A stretch of DNA of 64,000 bases from Begonia masoniana (taxonomy: Eukaryota > Streptophyta > Magnoliopsida > Cucurbitales > Begoniaceae), in the NCBI GenBank assembly GCA_022432975.1, contig CM039509.1, positions 40,086,209-40,150,208 of the forward strand, given 5' to 3'. Positions 21,580 to 32,699 of this stretch are shown here, piece after piece. Below the pieces are notes generated by a model. It saw nothing but the letters and a program-made list of their open reading frames with translations. It did no database searches and was not told the origin of the DNA. Both the position numbers and the translations under genes were made by a program. Numbering within the stretch: position 1 is the first letter of the stretch; each line of letters begins with the position of its first letter.

Positions 21580-22316
21580 ATTACGTACACACTTACGACA
21601 GCAAAGATTCTTTCATCACTACAGCCGAGACAGTAGTATTGTGTTCTTCCTGGGCAATGTTCTTTTCTTAGTAGTTGGTATGGCTAATCCAAAGCAACTG
21701 AATTCTGGGTTAGATTTTTAGAAAAATGGGAGCGTTAGGTTTCACTTTTATAACCTAATGTATCCTCTATCAGATGATGTCTAAATAAATTAAAAAAAAA
21801 ACGATGCAAATTGGGTGTGAGTGCAGACTGCATTTAACTTGTGCTCAGTCATTTTACTCCAGACTCGATTGCCCAGCAGGATTTGCTATTTTTGACGAGG
21901 CTAATCTGAAGCAGATGGGTAATGCATATGACTAAATTCTGCTACTTCTTACTTTCCTCATTCCAGTCCAGATCATCAAACCTTTACAGAGAGAGAGAGA
22001 CTCAGAGCCGATGAACAATAAAAAAAAAAAAGAGAGAGAAAGGATAAAGCAGCGGCTTGTTTATGGTTCTAGTCATCTTCTAGAAATGTTTACAACAGCA
22101 TGAACTTTATCAACGTGAAAAGAAATCGTCTCAAACGCAGTGTATCATGTTCTTGAAACGACAGAAACCTCTTTAACACCCTCCAATTTCTCATTATTGC
22201 CTTGTATCTCCGAACTACTGTCTTTATACTTTTCGTTTGTCAATACAATAGCAATTAAAACATGCTGATTGAGACCGTCTCACCCAGAAGTTACTACATT
22301 CCTTTAGGGCCTTCGT
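21580..22316. other. Non-repetitive host-like sequence
   Basis: Between two copia elements this stretch has no recognisable transposon motif. It contains a short (GA)n run near 21995 and 22030, A-runs near 21790, and one small ORF at 21804-21935 (listed separately). It may be true flanking host DNA. Confidence 0.4.
21804..21935 (+). CDS. Small ORF or possible exon, function unknown
   Basis: The 43-codon ATG-to-TAA frame reads through SFYSRLDCPAGFAIFDEANL with ordinary-looking coding composition. An acceptor-like TTTACTCCAG and a donor-like GATGGGTAATG are also present, so it could be an exon rather than a whole gene. No family is recognised. Confidence 0.25.
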   Translation: MQIGCECRLHLTCAQSFYSRLDCPAGFAIFDEANLKQMGNAYD

Positions 22317-22598
22317 TGTTGAAAGTTGATTCAAAATTTGTTTTTGACTTGGTCATTGATCTTCAAGTTGGTTTCCTATTTTTTTGGTTTTATTTAGTCA
22401 AATGTAGTGCCACTAAAATACGTTGATCGTGGAACATTTTCAGTTGTGGCCTGTTAGTTATAATCCTTTAAAATGGTGTCTACGGTTTTCATTAAAAAAT
22501 TAAGGGCGTGAATAAAGTTTCAGTTTCACTACTTTGTTGTTTTTGTTCTTTCTATCTACTGCTGCAATTCTTTGTTCTGGTTCTCAATACTCCCAACA
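22317..22598 (+). mobile_element. 5' LTR of copia-3
   Basis: The right edge is set by the primer site: ...ACTCCCAACA followed by TTTG and the tRNA-Met complement. The left edge is placed at TGTTGAAAG, giving 282 bp with TGTTG...CAACA ends. The 3' LTR is not found in the window. Confidence 0.65.
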
Positions 22599-22602
22599 TT
22601 TG

Positions 22603-22614
22603 TGGTATCAGAGC
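22603..22614 (+). promoter_or_regulatory. Primer-binding site of copia-3
   Basis: TGGTATCAGAGC is complementary to the initiator tRNA-Met 3' end and lies 4 bases after the LTR. Confidence 0.9.
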
Positions 22615-22646
22615 GTTGTTCGTTTGTAACAGGGCATGCAAAAGTC

Positions 22647-22832
22647 ATGGCAACCAATGGAAATGTAGCAAGTATTTCTCAGCCATTAATCTGTCTTCAC
22701 ATGTCAAAGTTATGGGTATTGGAGTATCAAGATAAAGACATTATTCAAGTCACAAGATTTATGGGACTTTGTTGAAAATGAGTATCTTGAAGCAGATGAA
22801 GAGGCTAGGCTAAGAGAAAGTAGAAAGGACTC
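22647..22832 (+). pseudogene. copia-3 gag, N-terminal part
   Basis: From ATG 22647 the gag begins MATNGNVASISQPLI. Frameshifted segments corresponding to the usual copia gag N-terminus follow (DLWDFVENEYLEADEE and ARLRESRKD). It is cut at 22832 by element B and resumes at 32206. The five bases GACTC at 22828-22832 are repeated at 32201-32205. Confidence 0.75.
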
Positions 22833-23361
22833 TGTAATACCCGGTTTTTATATAGACCAATTCTCTATCTCTTGTAGCTAATGGTGCATTTTATATGGAA
22901 ATATTAAATGTAGGGTTGGTGGATGACTAGACAAGGGCATATGAGTAATTGGAAATTTAAAAAGTGGATAACGTATTTAAGGAAAGAGGTTTTGAGTTAT
23001 TTCACGGTAGCCGCCACCCTTTCCCTCATTTCCTCTCGGTTTTTCAGCTCGAGCAGCAGGATTCTCCAGGCGATTCCCCTGTTCGATTCTCCTTCAACCT
23101 AGGTAAACTCTCCTCGTCTTCTTGTGATTTTAGTAGTTAGAAAGCTGAGGGAATACAATGTATGAAGTTTCGAGGAAAACGCTATGATTTGGTATAGTTC
23201 GGGTTTCTGTGAAATGGGAATGCACGAAGATCCGAACTCCATAATTTATTTCCTTAAACTCCTGGATTGTTTAGAATGAAGTATAACTAACATACTGCCT
23301 ACGATTTTAGGTTTGAGCTAAACCGAAGTAGCTAGCAACCAAGTAATTCCAGGAGGGCCAG

Positions 23362-23862
23362 GTAAGTAGAGTTTGTATTTGCCTTCGGGCCTACATCACG
23401 AAACACTAGGATTTTCTTGTATGCATGAAAGTATGTTTCATTTCAATTGCCATGCATCATATTTTGGAAAGAAAAACGAAAATGAATTTACATGAAGTAG
23501 CATGGTGAGTTGTGAACAGATTGGGACAATACATTTTTAAGGGAATTAATCCGCCCCTTAATCGAACATAACTGGATTCATACCTTGGGAAAAACCGATC
23601 CACCTCCCATTGTATCAGGGATCAATCATCTGTTAAGGGAACTAATCCACCCCTTAAGTGACATATATGTGGATTCATACCCTGGGAAAGCTGATCCACC
23701 TCCCATTGTATCAGGGATCATCAGACCGGTTGAATGAATGCAATATAACTGAGGAAGAGGAATGTAGAAATTGCATATTTAGGATTTGCATATCTCTGTA
23801 CTTCCATCATTTCTTGCTCTGCTTACTTAGCATTAGGCTAATAGATGAGTTTTGTGATGTAG
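23362..23862 (+). other. Putative LTR leader intron 2 with paired ends (5' LTR B)
   Basis: Donor CCAG/GTAAGT is at 23362 and acceptor GATGTAG/GTG has its AG at 23861-23862. CCTACATCACGAAAC (23390-23404) pairs fully with GTTTTGTGATGTAGG (23849-23863), 15 pairs including one G-U. The same module is at 30382-30882 in the 3' LTR. Confidence 0.55.
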
Positions 23863-24530
23863 GTGTTGAGAATATAGCAGGTGATTTCCTTGATCGTGCA
23901 AATGAATAGATGTGGTTGGAGGAGTACTCTCATGTTCTGATTCGGCAAACTGTTGAGGCGGATTAACTGATGTCTGCAGATATGAGAAATTAATTGACAA
24001 TGATTTAGTCTGAGTATGTTGAATTTTTATAACAGTAGAGATTGCAACCTTTTGAATACATTTTAGAATTTTTGATGTTAGTGTCCTGTTGAATTTCTAG
24101 AATGCTGATTTTACGGAATTTGAGTAATACAATGAATTGAGGTGTTTTAGAATGAGTTTTGGTAAAATGTTGAGTCCAATTGTTAGTCAAGTTTACTGTC
24201 AAATTGTTCAGTCCATCGATATGAAGTTGAGTAATACGTCTATTTGATGTTGTTTGGTAAAGTCTATCGGCAGGAGAAGAGTAGTTGTTTTGTTGTCCTA
24301 CCGGTAGTTGATAAGCAGTAAACTTGCCTTCTATCGGCATACGTTTTAAAAGTCACGTGATAAGCACGTATCGGCAGAAGCTGGATAATTAAGTTATCCT
24401 GCTGACGTCATCGGCATAAGTAGGACATTCTGCTTAGCCGTTTAGCAATCGGCAGAAGTTAGATAATGGGTTTATCTGGCTGACGTCACCGGCAGGAGAA
24501 GCTGGATAATTAAGTTATCCTGCTGACGTC

Positions 24531-24895
24531 ATCGGCAGAAGCCTGTTATTTATATATGGCCTATTCCGTTGACTAGTCGTCGGCAGCTGTGTTTGAGTCG
24601 TGACGTCATCGGCAGAAGCCTGTTATTTATATATGGCCTATTCCGTTGACTAGTCGTCGGCAGCTGTGTTTGAGTCGTGACGTCATCGGCAGAAGCCTGT
24701 TATTTATATATGGCCTATTCCGTTGACTAGTCGTCGGCAGCTGTGTTTGAGTCGTGACGTCATCGGCAGAAGCCTGTTATTTATATATGGCTTATTCCGT
24801 TGACTAGTCGTCGGCAGCTGTGTTTGAGTCGTGACGTCATCGGCAGAAGCATGTTATTTATATATGGCCTATTCCGTTGACTAGTCGTCGGCAGG
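24531..24895 (+). repeat. 77 bp tandem repeat with TGACGTCA and TATA-like core (5' LTR B)
   Basis: Units start at 24531, 24608, 24685 and 24762, and a partial fifth starts at 24839. Each joins TGACGTCA ATCGGCAGAAGCC to TTATTTATATATGG and CGTTGACTAGTCGTCGGCAG. Earlier diverged TGACGTCA copies occur from 24402. The array is duplicated at 31551-31915 in the 3' LTR with the same copy number. Confidence 0.95.
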
Positions 24896-25183
24896 GGCGT
24901 TTGACCTCTGTCACCCCATCGGTATTTAACGATTTAAACTTTTACTTCCTTCAACTAATTATTCCTTGACACTTCAACTGATTCTTTCAAACATTATTTT
25001 ACAGTTTTTATTAATTCACATCTTGTCTAAATGATTTTCCGCTGCAAGTTTTAAATATTTTTAGGTTTTAATAAGCATCAAATCTTGATCCTCGAGTGAA
25101 ATTGTAAATTGCTCCGAGAGTTCTTGGTGATATTTGCGTTAGTGGTAACGAACCGGGTTCAGATAACTCGGGGCGTTACAGGT

Positions 25184-25195
25184 TGGTATCAGAGA
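25184..25195 (+). promoter_or_regulatory. Primer-binding site of element B
   Basis: TGGTATCAGAGA lies 3 bases after the 5' LTR and is complementary to initiator tRNA-Met. Confidence 0.95.
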
Positions 25196-25334
25196 CATTC
25201 AATTAAACCGTTCAAAAGATTACTCATCAGTGCCAATCATTGCATGGAAGTGCTCCAACAACTGTAAGTGTTTACCTTGACCTTAGTTATTAGATATTTA
25301 CGAGCATACTTAACCCTGTCCAGGAATTTAGCAT

Positions 25335-25838
25335 ATGGCTAGACGACCAGGAAGACCGAGGATACCAAGAGTGGTACCAAGTCCAAGACGTGAGGAGGAC
25401 TCTAGTGTGATCAGACAACTGACTGAGTTGATGCGCCAACAGACTGACATAGTGCGTCAACAATCCGATCAATTAGGGGTGCTGTTGAATCGAGAAGCAC
25501 AAGGAAGTGCCAACTCGGGTCCTGGTGGTGAGCATTCTGGAGATAGGTTTAGGAGACTTAGACCACCCACATTTGATGGACAGTCAACGGATCCAGTCAT
25601 AGCTGAAGGATGGCTTAGAAAGATTGAAAGTATGTTTAGGTGTGCCAGCATAGGAGAAGAAGACAAGGTCACGTTGGCAACCTTCCATCTTGCTGGTGAA
25701 GCTCAACTCTGGTGGGAGACAATAGAGACCACCACAGATGTTCTGACCATGCCTTGGTCACAATTCAAGGATGCTTTCTATGAGAAATATTTAACAGTAC
25801 TGTCCAAACCGCAAAAAAATTGGAGTTCCTCAACTTGA
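25335..25838 (+). CDS. Gag, N-terminal part (element B)
   Basis: The gag starts [15 protein letters not shown], a basic N-terminus. A short coiled-coil-like [21 protein letters not shown] follows, then the retrotransposon capsid blocks [25 protein letters not shown] and AQLWWET. True gag homology in this frame stops at about 25790 (YEKY). From there the homology continues in the next frame from about 25793 onward, so one base is missing near 25791. The last ~16 residues of this frame are out-of-frame sequence. Gag forms the cytoplasmic particle in which the RNA is copied. The start ATG is the first after the primer site with gag homology. Confidence 0.85.
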   Translation: MARRPGRPRIPRVVPSPRREEDSSVIRQLTELMRQQTDIVRQQSDQLGVLLNREAQGSANSGPGGEHSGDRFRRLRPPTFDGQSTDPVIAEGWLRKIESMFRCASIGEEDKVTLATFHLAGEAQLWWETIETTTDVLTMPWSQFKDAFYEKYLTVLSKPQKNWSSST

Positions 25839-28800
25839 AGCAGACAGGGTCTGTGGCCGAGTACAGTAAGCAGTTTGAGTCTCTGTCCAGATTTGCTGGA
25901 CATTTTGCCCCCAGGGATGAAGATAAGGTGTTTAAGTTTGTGCATGGATTGAAGCCAGAAATTTACCGAGGAGTAAAATTCTGCGGTATAAAGGGTTTGA
26001 CATTAAGTGAAGTAGTGTCCACTGCTCTGGAAGTGGAAGAGGCTGAAAGGAAGTGTGCTGGACCAAAGGAGACCCCGCAAAGGTTTAACCAGCCACACCA
26101 GCAGAAGGGAATGAAGAGGCCAAGTGAAGGCCAAAATAGCAAGGAAGCAGGAAGAAAAATACAGAAGGTCAAGAATTTTCCCCAATGTCCAACGTGTTTG
26201 AAGAATCACCCGGGGGAGTGTAGGTGGACTTCTAGAAGGTGTTTCAATTGTGAGGAGGTCGGGCATTCGTTCAAGGACTGCACCAAGCCCAGAGTCCTTC
26301 GATGCTTCAACTGTAACAAGACAGGACACATGGTTAGAGACTGTCCAATCCCTAAGAGTGGCCCTGCTATGGTTAAACCGAGGATATTCTCAATGGTAGA
26401 GTCAGGAGAAGAGGAACAGCCTGCTGTAGTGTCAGGTACTATATTGATCAATTCAGTACCTGCTTTCACTTTATTAGACTCTGGTGCAACGCACTCATTT
26501 ATAGCATCTACTTTTGCCAATAAATTAGATGTACAGTTTACCCCTTCCATGCATGTGTTTAATGTTGCCTTACCCTCTGGGGAAAACATGCACTCTGACC
26601 AAGTGATGCTAGATAGCAATGTGTTAGTAGGGAATGTAAGTCTACCTGCTGATCTTATAATTATGGATATAATAGGATTTGATGTAATCCTAGGTATGGA
26701 CTGGTTGTTTAAACACCACGCCACAATTGATTGTAGAACCGGAGTAGTTAGTTTTCAACCCCCTGGTAAGTTGAAACATACCTTTCAAGCTTCGAAGAAG
26801 AGTAAGGAAATGTCTGTGATGACTTCTATTGCCACTAGACCTTCCCTGTGTAGGGAGTATTCGTGCTTCTTAGCTAGTGTTTTAGACACACAGCATATAG
26901 GAAAATCGAGTCCTCGAGATGTTTTAGCCGTCCAAGATTTTCCTGAGGTATTCCTAGATGACCTTCCTGGCTTACCGCCAGATAGAGAAATTGAATTTGT
27001 TGTAGATGTATACCCCGGAGCCGAGCCTGTGTCTAAAAATCCATATAGACTAGCACCAACAGAACTTAAAGAGTTAAAGAAACAGTTGGAGGACTTGTTG
27101 GAGAAGGGATTCATACGCCCTAGCTTTTCACCATGGGGTGCACCTGTCCTTTTTGTCAAGAAGAAGGATGGATCAATGCGCATGTGCATTGATTACAGAG
27201 AATTGAATAAGCTTACAGTCAAGAACAAATACCCTTTGCCGAGAATTGATGACTTATTTGACCAGCTTAGAGGTGCGAGAGTTTTCTCAAAAATTGACCT
27301 TAGATCCGGTTATTACCAGCTTAAGGTTAAAACTGAAGATATCCCGAAGACTGCCTTTCGTACTAGGTATGGACATTATGAGTTTCTGGTCATGTCTTTT
27401 GGTTTGACAAACGCACCAGCAGCCTTTATGGATCTTATGAACAGAGTGTTTCATGAGTATTTGGACAAGTTTGTCATTGTATTTATAGATGACATTCTAA
27501 TCTATTCCAAAACCAAGGAGGAGCATGCAGAACACTTAAACTTAGTGTTAGGATTACTGAAACAGCACCAATTATACGCCAAGTTTTCTAAGTGTGAATT
27601 TTGGTTGGACCAAGTTCACTTTTTAGGACATGTCATTTCTGGAAATGGATTATCTGTTGATCCAGCTAAGGTTCAAGCAGTTAGGGAATGGCCCCAACCG
27701 AAGAATGCCACCGATATCAGAAGTTTTCTTGGACTAGCAGGATACTATAGAAAGTTCATTGAAGGATTTTCAAAGATTGCTACACCTCTCACTAAGTTGA
27801 CTAGGAAGAATGTAAAGTACACATGGACCGATGAATGTGAACTTAGTTTCCAAACTTTGAAACAGAAACTGACCAATGCTCCTATTTTAACCCTTCCAGT
27901 TGAAGGTGGTAAGTATAGTATTTACTGTGATGCATCCAAGATTGGACTGGGCTGTGTCTTGATGCAGGACGGGAAAGTTATAGCTTACGCTTCCAGGCAG
28001 TTGAAAACGCATGAGAAGAATTACCCCACGCATGACTTAGAATTAGCTGTAGTGGTGTTTGCACTTAAGATTTGGAGACATTATCTGTATGGACAATCTT
28101 GTGAAATATTCTCAGACCATAAAAGTCTGAAATATATTTTCACTCAAAAAGAATTAAATATGAGGCAACGTAGATGGTTAGAATTTGTAAAAGATTATGA
28201 CTTTGAGATCAAGTACCATCCCGGAAAAGCAAATGTTGTGGCAGATGCCTTGAGCAGGGTAGCAACATCAGCCCCGACTATGAGTTTCAGTATGCCGTTA
28301 GCCTTAGAATCTGAATTTCGAAGGTTTAATCTAGAAGCAGTATCTAGCGTATCAGCTATACTTTCGGCCATAACCTTAAGACCTACTATTCTTGAGAAGA
28401 TAAAGGAAGCACAGTCGAACGATGATGACTGTAACAAGTTCAAGTCAAGCATAGACTCCACGGACAAATCGGATTTCAACTATTCTTCCGATGGAATCCT
28501 TAAGTTTAGAAACAGATGGTTTGTTCCAGCTAATGTCGAGCTTCGAAAGGAAATTCTATCCGAGGCTCATTCTTCTAGACTCTCTATTCATCCTGGAAGT
28601 ACTAAGATGTACAGAGATCTCAAGCAGCATTTTTGGTGGCCTGGAATGAAAAGAAGTGTGGCAGAATATGTAGGATCATGTTTATGTTGTCAACAGGTTA
28701 AAGCCGAACATCAGAGGCCTGCAGGAACATTGCAACCCCTACCAGTTCCGGAATGGAAGTGGGAACAAGTGACAATGGATTTTGTTACAGGATTGCCTAG

Positions 28801-29818
28801 AACAGCAAAAGGACACGATGCAATTTGGGTAATAGTTGATCGTTTGACCAAATCCGCCCACTTCCTGCCTATGAAGATGACATACTCAATGGATCAACTT
28901 GCTGAGTTGTATGTGCACGAAATTGTCAGATTGCATGGAGTTCCAAGTATTATAGTCTCAGACCGAGATGCTAGATTCACATCTAAGTTTTGGAAGAGTT
29001 TGCATAAGGCAATGGGGACTCAGCTTAGTTTCAGTACAGCTTTCCACCCTCAAACAGATGGACAATCCGAAAGGACTATTCAGATTTTAGAAGATATGCT
29101 TCGTGCTTGTGTTTTAGATTTCCAAGGTTCCTGGAGTAAGTACCTAGCTTTAGTAGAATTTTCTTACAATAACAGTTTTCAGGCAACAATAAGAATGGCA
29201 CCGTATGAAGCACTGTATGGACGAAAATGCAGATCACCTTTGTACTGGAATGAAGTTGGTGAAGCGCAGTTGCTTGGTCCTGATATTGTGCAACGAACTG
29301 TGGAGAAAGTTGCTCTTATCCGACAAAGAATCTTGACAGCTCAAAGCCGACAGAAGTGTTATGCCGATAAGAGACGCAGAGAATTGGAGTTTGAAGTTGG
29401 AGATGAAGTTTTCCTTAAGGTGTCACCTTTCAAGGGAGTTGTAAGATTCGGAAAGAGAGGGAAGTTGAATCCTAGATTTATTGGACCATTCATAATCTCG
29501 AAGAAGTTTGGGAAAACAGCCTATCAGTTACAGCTGCCAGTCTCTATGGATGGAGTCCATAATGTGTTTCATGTTTCCATGTTGAAGAAGTGTGTGCGGG
29601 ATCCGTCTCAGATTGTGGAACAGCAGAGTATTGAAGTTCAACCAACCCTTTCTTATGAAGAGAAACCAGCAAAGATCCTAGACTTTGCTGTAAAAGTATT
29701 GCGGAACAAAGAAATCCCACTAGTTAAAGTCTTGTGGCACAATCAAAACCTTGAAGAGACAACTTGGGAACGCCAACAAGACATGATGGATCAATATCCC
29801 GAATTGTTCAGGTACTGA
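25820..29818 (+). CDS. Gag C-terminus-protease-RT-RNase H-integrase-chromodomain polyprotein (element B)
   Basis: A 1332-codon open frame; its first codon is not a real start, since it continues gag after the shift near 25791. Two zinc knuckles lie at about residues 140-175 ([28 protein letters not shown]). The protease [10 protein letters not shown] is near 218. RT runs from about 415, with the catalytic FIDDILIYS near 555. RNase [11 protein letters not shown] is near 702. The integrase HHCC zinc finger ([11 protein letters not shown]...CCQQV) is near 924, and the catalytic core has acidic residues near DRLTKSAHF (about 1006), SDRDARF (about 1047) and TDGQSERT (about 1080). The chromodomain-like tail ends [16 protein letters not shown], as in Tekay/Del elements, where it helps choose chromatin targets. 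No internal stop is present. Confidence 0.95.
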   Translation: MEFLNLKQTGSVAEYSKQFESLSRFAGHFAPRDEDKVFKFVHGLKPEIYRGVKFCGIKGLTLSEVVSTALEVEEAERKCAGPKETPQRFNQPHQQKGMKRPSEGQNSKEAGRKIQKVKNFPQCPTCLKNHPGECRWTSRRCFNCEEVGHSFKDCTKPRVLRCFNCNKTGHMVRDCPIPKSGPAMVKPRIFSMVESGEEEQPAVVSGTILINSVPAFTLLDSGATHSFIASTFANKLDVQFTPSMHVFNVALPSGENMHSDQVMLDSNVLVGNVSLPADLIIMDIIGFDVILGMDWLFKHHATIDCRTGVVSFQPPGKLKHTFQASKKSKEMSVMTSIATRPSLCREYSCFLASVLDTQHIGKSSPRDVLAVQDFPEVFLDDLPGLPPDREIEFVVDVYPGAEPVSKNPYRLAPTELKELKKQLEDLLEKGFIRPSFSPWGAPVLFVKKKDGSMRMCIDYRELNKLTVKNKYPLPRIDDLFDQLRGARVFSKIDLRSGYYQLKVKTEDIPKTAFRTRYGHYEFLVMSFGLTNAPAAFMDLMNRVFHEYLDKFVIVFIDDILIYSKTKEEHAEHLNLVLGLLKQHQLYAKFSKCEFWLDQVHFLGHVISGNGLSVDPAKVQAVREWPQPKNATDIRSFLGLAGYYRKFIEGFSKIATPLTKLTRKNVKYTWTDECELSFQTLKQKLTNAPILTLPVEGGKYSIYCDASKIGLGCVLMQDGKVIAYASRQLKTHEKNYPTHDLELAVVVFALKIWRHYLYGQSCEIFSDHKSLKYIFTQKELNMRQRRWLEFVKDYDFEIKYHPGKANVVADALSRVATSAPTMSFSMPLALESEFRRFNLEAVSSVSAILSAITLRPTILEKIKEAQSNDDDCNKFKSSIDSTDKSDFNYSSDGILKFRNRWFVPANVELRKEILSEAHSSRLSIHPGSTKMYRDLKQHFWWPGMKRSVAEYVGSCLCCQQVKAEHQRPAGTLQPLPVPEWKWEQVTMDFVTGLPRTAKGHDAIWVIVDRLTKSAHFLPMKMTYSMDQLAELYVHEIVRLHGVPSIIVSDRDARFTSKFWKSLHKAMGTQLSFSTAFHPQTDGQSERTIQILEDMLRACVLDFQGSWSKYLALVEFSYNNSFQATIRMAPYEALYGRKCRSPLYWNEVGEAQLLGPDIVQRTVEKVALIRQRILTAQSRQKCYADKRRRELEFEVGDEVFLKVSPFKGVVRFGKRGKLNPRFIGPFIISKKFGKTAYQLQLPVSMDGVHNVFHVSMLKKCVRDPSQIVEQQSIEVQPTLSYEEKPAKILDFAVKVLRNKEIPLVKVLWHNQNLEETTWERQQDMMDQYPELFRY

Positions 29819-29840
29819 ATTTTGAGGACAAAATTCTTTT

Positions 29841-29853
29841 AAGGAGGGTAGAT
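29841..29853 (+). promoter_or_regulatory. Polypurine tract of element B
   Basis: AAGGAGGGTAGAT sits immediately before the 3' LTR start TGTAATACCC and primes plus-strand DNA synthesis in this class. Confidence 0.85.
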
Positions 29854-32200
29854 TGTAATACCCGGTTTTATATAGACCAATTCTCTATCTCTTGTAGCTA
29901 ATGGTGCATTTTATATGGCAATATTAAATGTAGGGTTGGTGGATGACTAGACAAGGGCATATGAGTAATTGGAAATTTAAAAAGTGGATAACGTATTTAA
30001 GGAAAGAGGTTTTGAGTTATTTCACGGTAGCCGCCACCCTTTCCCTCATTTCCTCTCGGTTTTTCAGCTCGAGCAGCAGGATTCTCCAGGCGATTCCCCT
30101 GTTCGATTCTCCTTCAACCTAGGTGAACTCTCCTCGTCTTCTTGTGATTTTAGTAGTTAGAAAGCTGAGGGAATACAATGTATGAAGTTTCGAGGAAAAC
30201 GCTATGATTTGGTATAGTTCGGGTTTCTGTGAAATGGGAATGCACGAAGATCCGAACTCCATAATTTATTTCCTTAAACTCCTGGATTGTTTAGAATGAA
30301 GTATAACTAACATACTGCCTACGATTTTAGGTTTGAGCTAAACCGAAGTAGCTAGCAACCAAGTAATTCCAGGAGGGCCAGGTAAGTAGAGTTTGTATTT
30401 GCCTTCGGGCCTACATCACGAAACACTAGGATTTTCTTGTATGCATGAAAGTATGTTTCATTTCAATTGCCATGCATCATATTTTGGAAAGAAAAACGAA
30501 AATGAATTTACATGAAGTAGCATGGTGAGTTGTGAACAGATTGGGACAATACATTTTTAAGGGAATTAATCCGCCCCTTAATCGAACATAACTGGATTCA
30601 TACCTTGGGAAAAACCGATCCACCTCCCATTGTATCAGGGATCAATCATCTGTTAAGGGAACTAATCCACCCCTTAAGTGACATATATGTGGATTCATAC
30701 CCTGGGAAAGCTGATCCACCTCCCATTGTATCAGGGATCATCAGACCGGTTGAATGAATGCAATATAACTGAGGAAGAGGAATGTAGAAATTGCATATTT
30801 AGGATTTGCATATCTCTGTACTTCCATCATTTCTTGCTCTGCTTACTTAGCATTAGGCTAATAGATGAGTTTTGTGATGTAGGTGTTGAGAATATAGCAG
30901 GTGATTTCCTTGATCGTGCAAATGAATAGATGTGGTTGGAGGAGTACTCTCATGTTCTGATTCGGCAAACTGTTGAGGCGGATTAACTGATGTCTGCAGA
31001 TATGAGAAATTAATTGACAATGATTTAGTCTGAGTATGTTGAATTTTTATAACAGTAGAGATTGCAACCTTTTGAATACATTTTAGAATTTTTGATGTTA
31101 GTGTCCTGTTGAATTTCTAGAATGCTGATTTTACGGAATTTGAGTAATACAATGAATTGAGGTGTTTTAGAATGAGTTTTGGTAAAATGTTGAGTCCAAT
31201 TGTTAGTCAAGTTTACTGTCAAATTGTTCAGTCCATCGATATGAAGTTGAGTAATACGTCTATTTGATGTTGTTTGGTAAAGTCTATCGGCAGGAGAAGA
31301 GTAGTTGTTTTGTTGTCCTACCGGTAGTTGATAAGCAGTAAACTTGCCTTCTATCGGCATACGTTTTAAAAGTCACGTGATAAGCACGTATCGGCAGAAG
31401 CTGGATAATTAAGTTATCCTGCTGACGTCATCGGCATAAGTAGGACATTCTGCTTAGCCGTTTAGCAATCGGCAGAAGTTAGATAATGGGTTTATCTGGC
31501 TGACGTCACCGGCAGGAGAAGCTGGATAATTAAGTTATCCTGCTGACGTCATCGGCAGAAGCCTGTTATTTATATATGGCCTATTCCGTTGACTAGTCGT
31601 CGGCAGCTGTGTTTGAGTCGTGACGTCATCGGCAGAAGCCTGTTATTTATATATGGCCTATTCCGTTGACTAGTCGTCGGCAGCTGTGTTTGAGTCGTGA
31701 CGTCATCGGCAGAAGCCTGTTATTTATATATGGCCTATTCCGTTGACTAGTCGTCGGCAGCTGTGTTTGAGTCGTGACGTCATCGGCAGAAGCCTGTTAT
31801 TTATATATGGCTTATTCCGTTGACTAGTCGTCGGCAGCTGTGTTTGAGTCGTGACGTCATCGGCAGAAGCATGTTATTTATATATGGCCTATTCCGTTGA
31901 CTAGTCGTCGGCAGGGGCGTTTGACCTCTGTCACCCCATCGGTATTTAACGATTTAAACTTTTACTTCCTTCAACTAATTATTCCTTGACACTTCAACTG
32001 ATTCTTTCAAACATTATTTTACAGTTTTTATTAATTCACATCTTGTCTAAATGATTTTCCGCTGCAAGTTTTAAACATTTTTAGGTTTTAATAAGCATCA
32101 AATCTTGATCCTCGAGTGAAATTGTAAATTGCTCCGAGAGTTCTTGGTGATGTTTGCGTTAGTGGTAACGAACCGGGTTCAGATAACTCGGGGCGTTACA
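29854..32200 (+). mobile_element. 3' LTR of element B
   Basis: It repeats the 5' LTR almost exactly, at an offset of 7020 or 7021 bases. Its putative first donor reads CTAG/GTGAAC where the 5' LTR has GTAAAC. The paired-end intron 2 is at 30382-30882 and the 77 bp array at 31551-31915. It is followed by target copy GACTC. Confidence 0.95.
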
Positions 32201-32205
32201 GACTC

Positions 32206-32695
32206 AAAAGCATTGTTCTTCGTTCAACAAGCTGTACGTGAGTCAATTTTCTAAAAAATTGCAAAAAAACACAGCCAAAGAAGCTTGGACGACTTTGCAG
32301 ACATAATTCCAAGGCTCTTCAAAGGTAATATGGTGAAACTTCAGTCTCCTTATCGGGAATTTGAAACCCTGCAAATGAAGAATGGAGAATCAATGCAAGA
32401 TCCATGACTAGTGTAAGCCAGGATTGTTAATCATATGAGATCTTATGAAGAGGAAATGTCTGATCAAATTATTGTCGCAAAGGTTTACAAAGTTTGACTC
32501 CGAAGTTTGACCATGTAGTTGCAGCTATTGAAGAATCTAAAAACCTAGCCACATACTCATTTGATGAATTAATGGGATGTTTGCAATCTCAGGAGTCAAG
32601 ATTGGCTAGATCGGAAGAGCAGAATGAAGAGAAGGCCTTTCATGTGAAAGGGGAGGCACCAATTCAGAAAACTGATCAATAAAATTTTAGAAAAA
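32206..32695 (+). pseudogene. copia-3 gag, continuation after element B
   Basis: Coding resumes after the second GACTC. Gag-like text with stops and shifts (AKEAWTTLQT, KLQSPYREFETLQMKNGES) leads to the conserved SLTPKFDHVVAAIEE and SFDELMGCLQSQESRL blocks, then a stop at 32680. Joined with 22647-22832 it forms one copia gag split by element B. Protease, integrase and RT of this element are absent: homology ends near 32700. Confidence 0.8.
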
Positions 32696-32699
32696 ATTA

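Larger units (their letters stand above)
22833..25180 (+). mobile_element. 5' LTR of element B
   Basis: It starts TGTAATACCCGG and ends CTCGGGGCGTTACA. In order it holds a TATTTAAGG box (about 22975), a pyrimidine-rich 5'UTR-like stretch ending at donor CTAG/GTAAAC (23103), acceptor TTTTAG (23309-23310), the paired-end intron 2 (23362-23862), a 96 bp dimer (23539-23730) and a TGACGTCA-bearing repeat array (24350-24895). The open frame at 23658-23909 is an LTR by-product and recurs identically in the 3' LTR. Confidence 0.95.
22833..32200 (+). mobile_element. Complete, young Ty3/gypsy element B (Tekay/Del-like chromovirus)
   Basis: The 9368 bp element lies between perfect 5 bp target copies GACTC (22828-22832, 32201-32205). 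It has 2348 and 2347 bp LTRs, a tRNA-Met primer site, gag, a long pol frame and a polypurine tract. By eye the two LTRs differ at four substitutions (near 22899, 23104, 25058, 25132) and one T-run indel, about 0.2%. At a commonly used plant rate of 1.3e-8 per site per year this means an insertion of roughly 0.1 million years or less. It interrupts the gag of copia-3. The only coding defect seen is a one-base frameshift in gag. Confidence 0.95.

Noticed and set aside
23658..23909. 83-codon frame repeated identically at 30678-30929
   Set aside because: The repetition simply reflects the two LTRs of element B; the frame spans the 96 bp dimer and the putative acceptor and has no domain.
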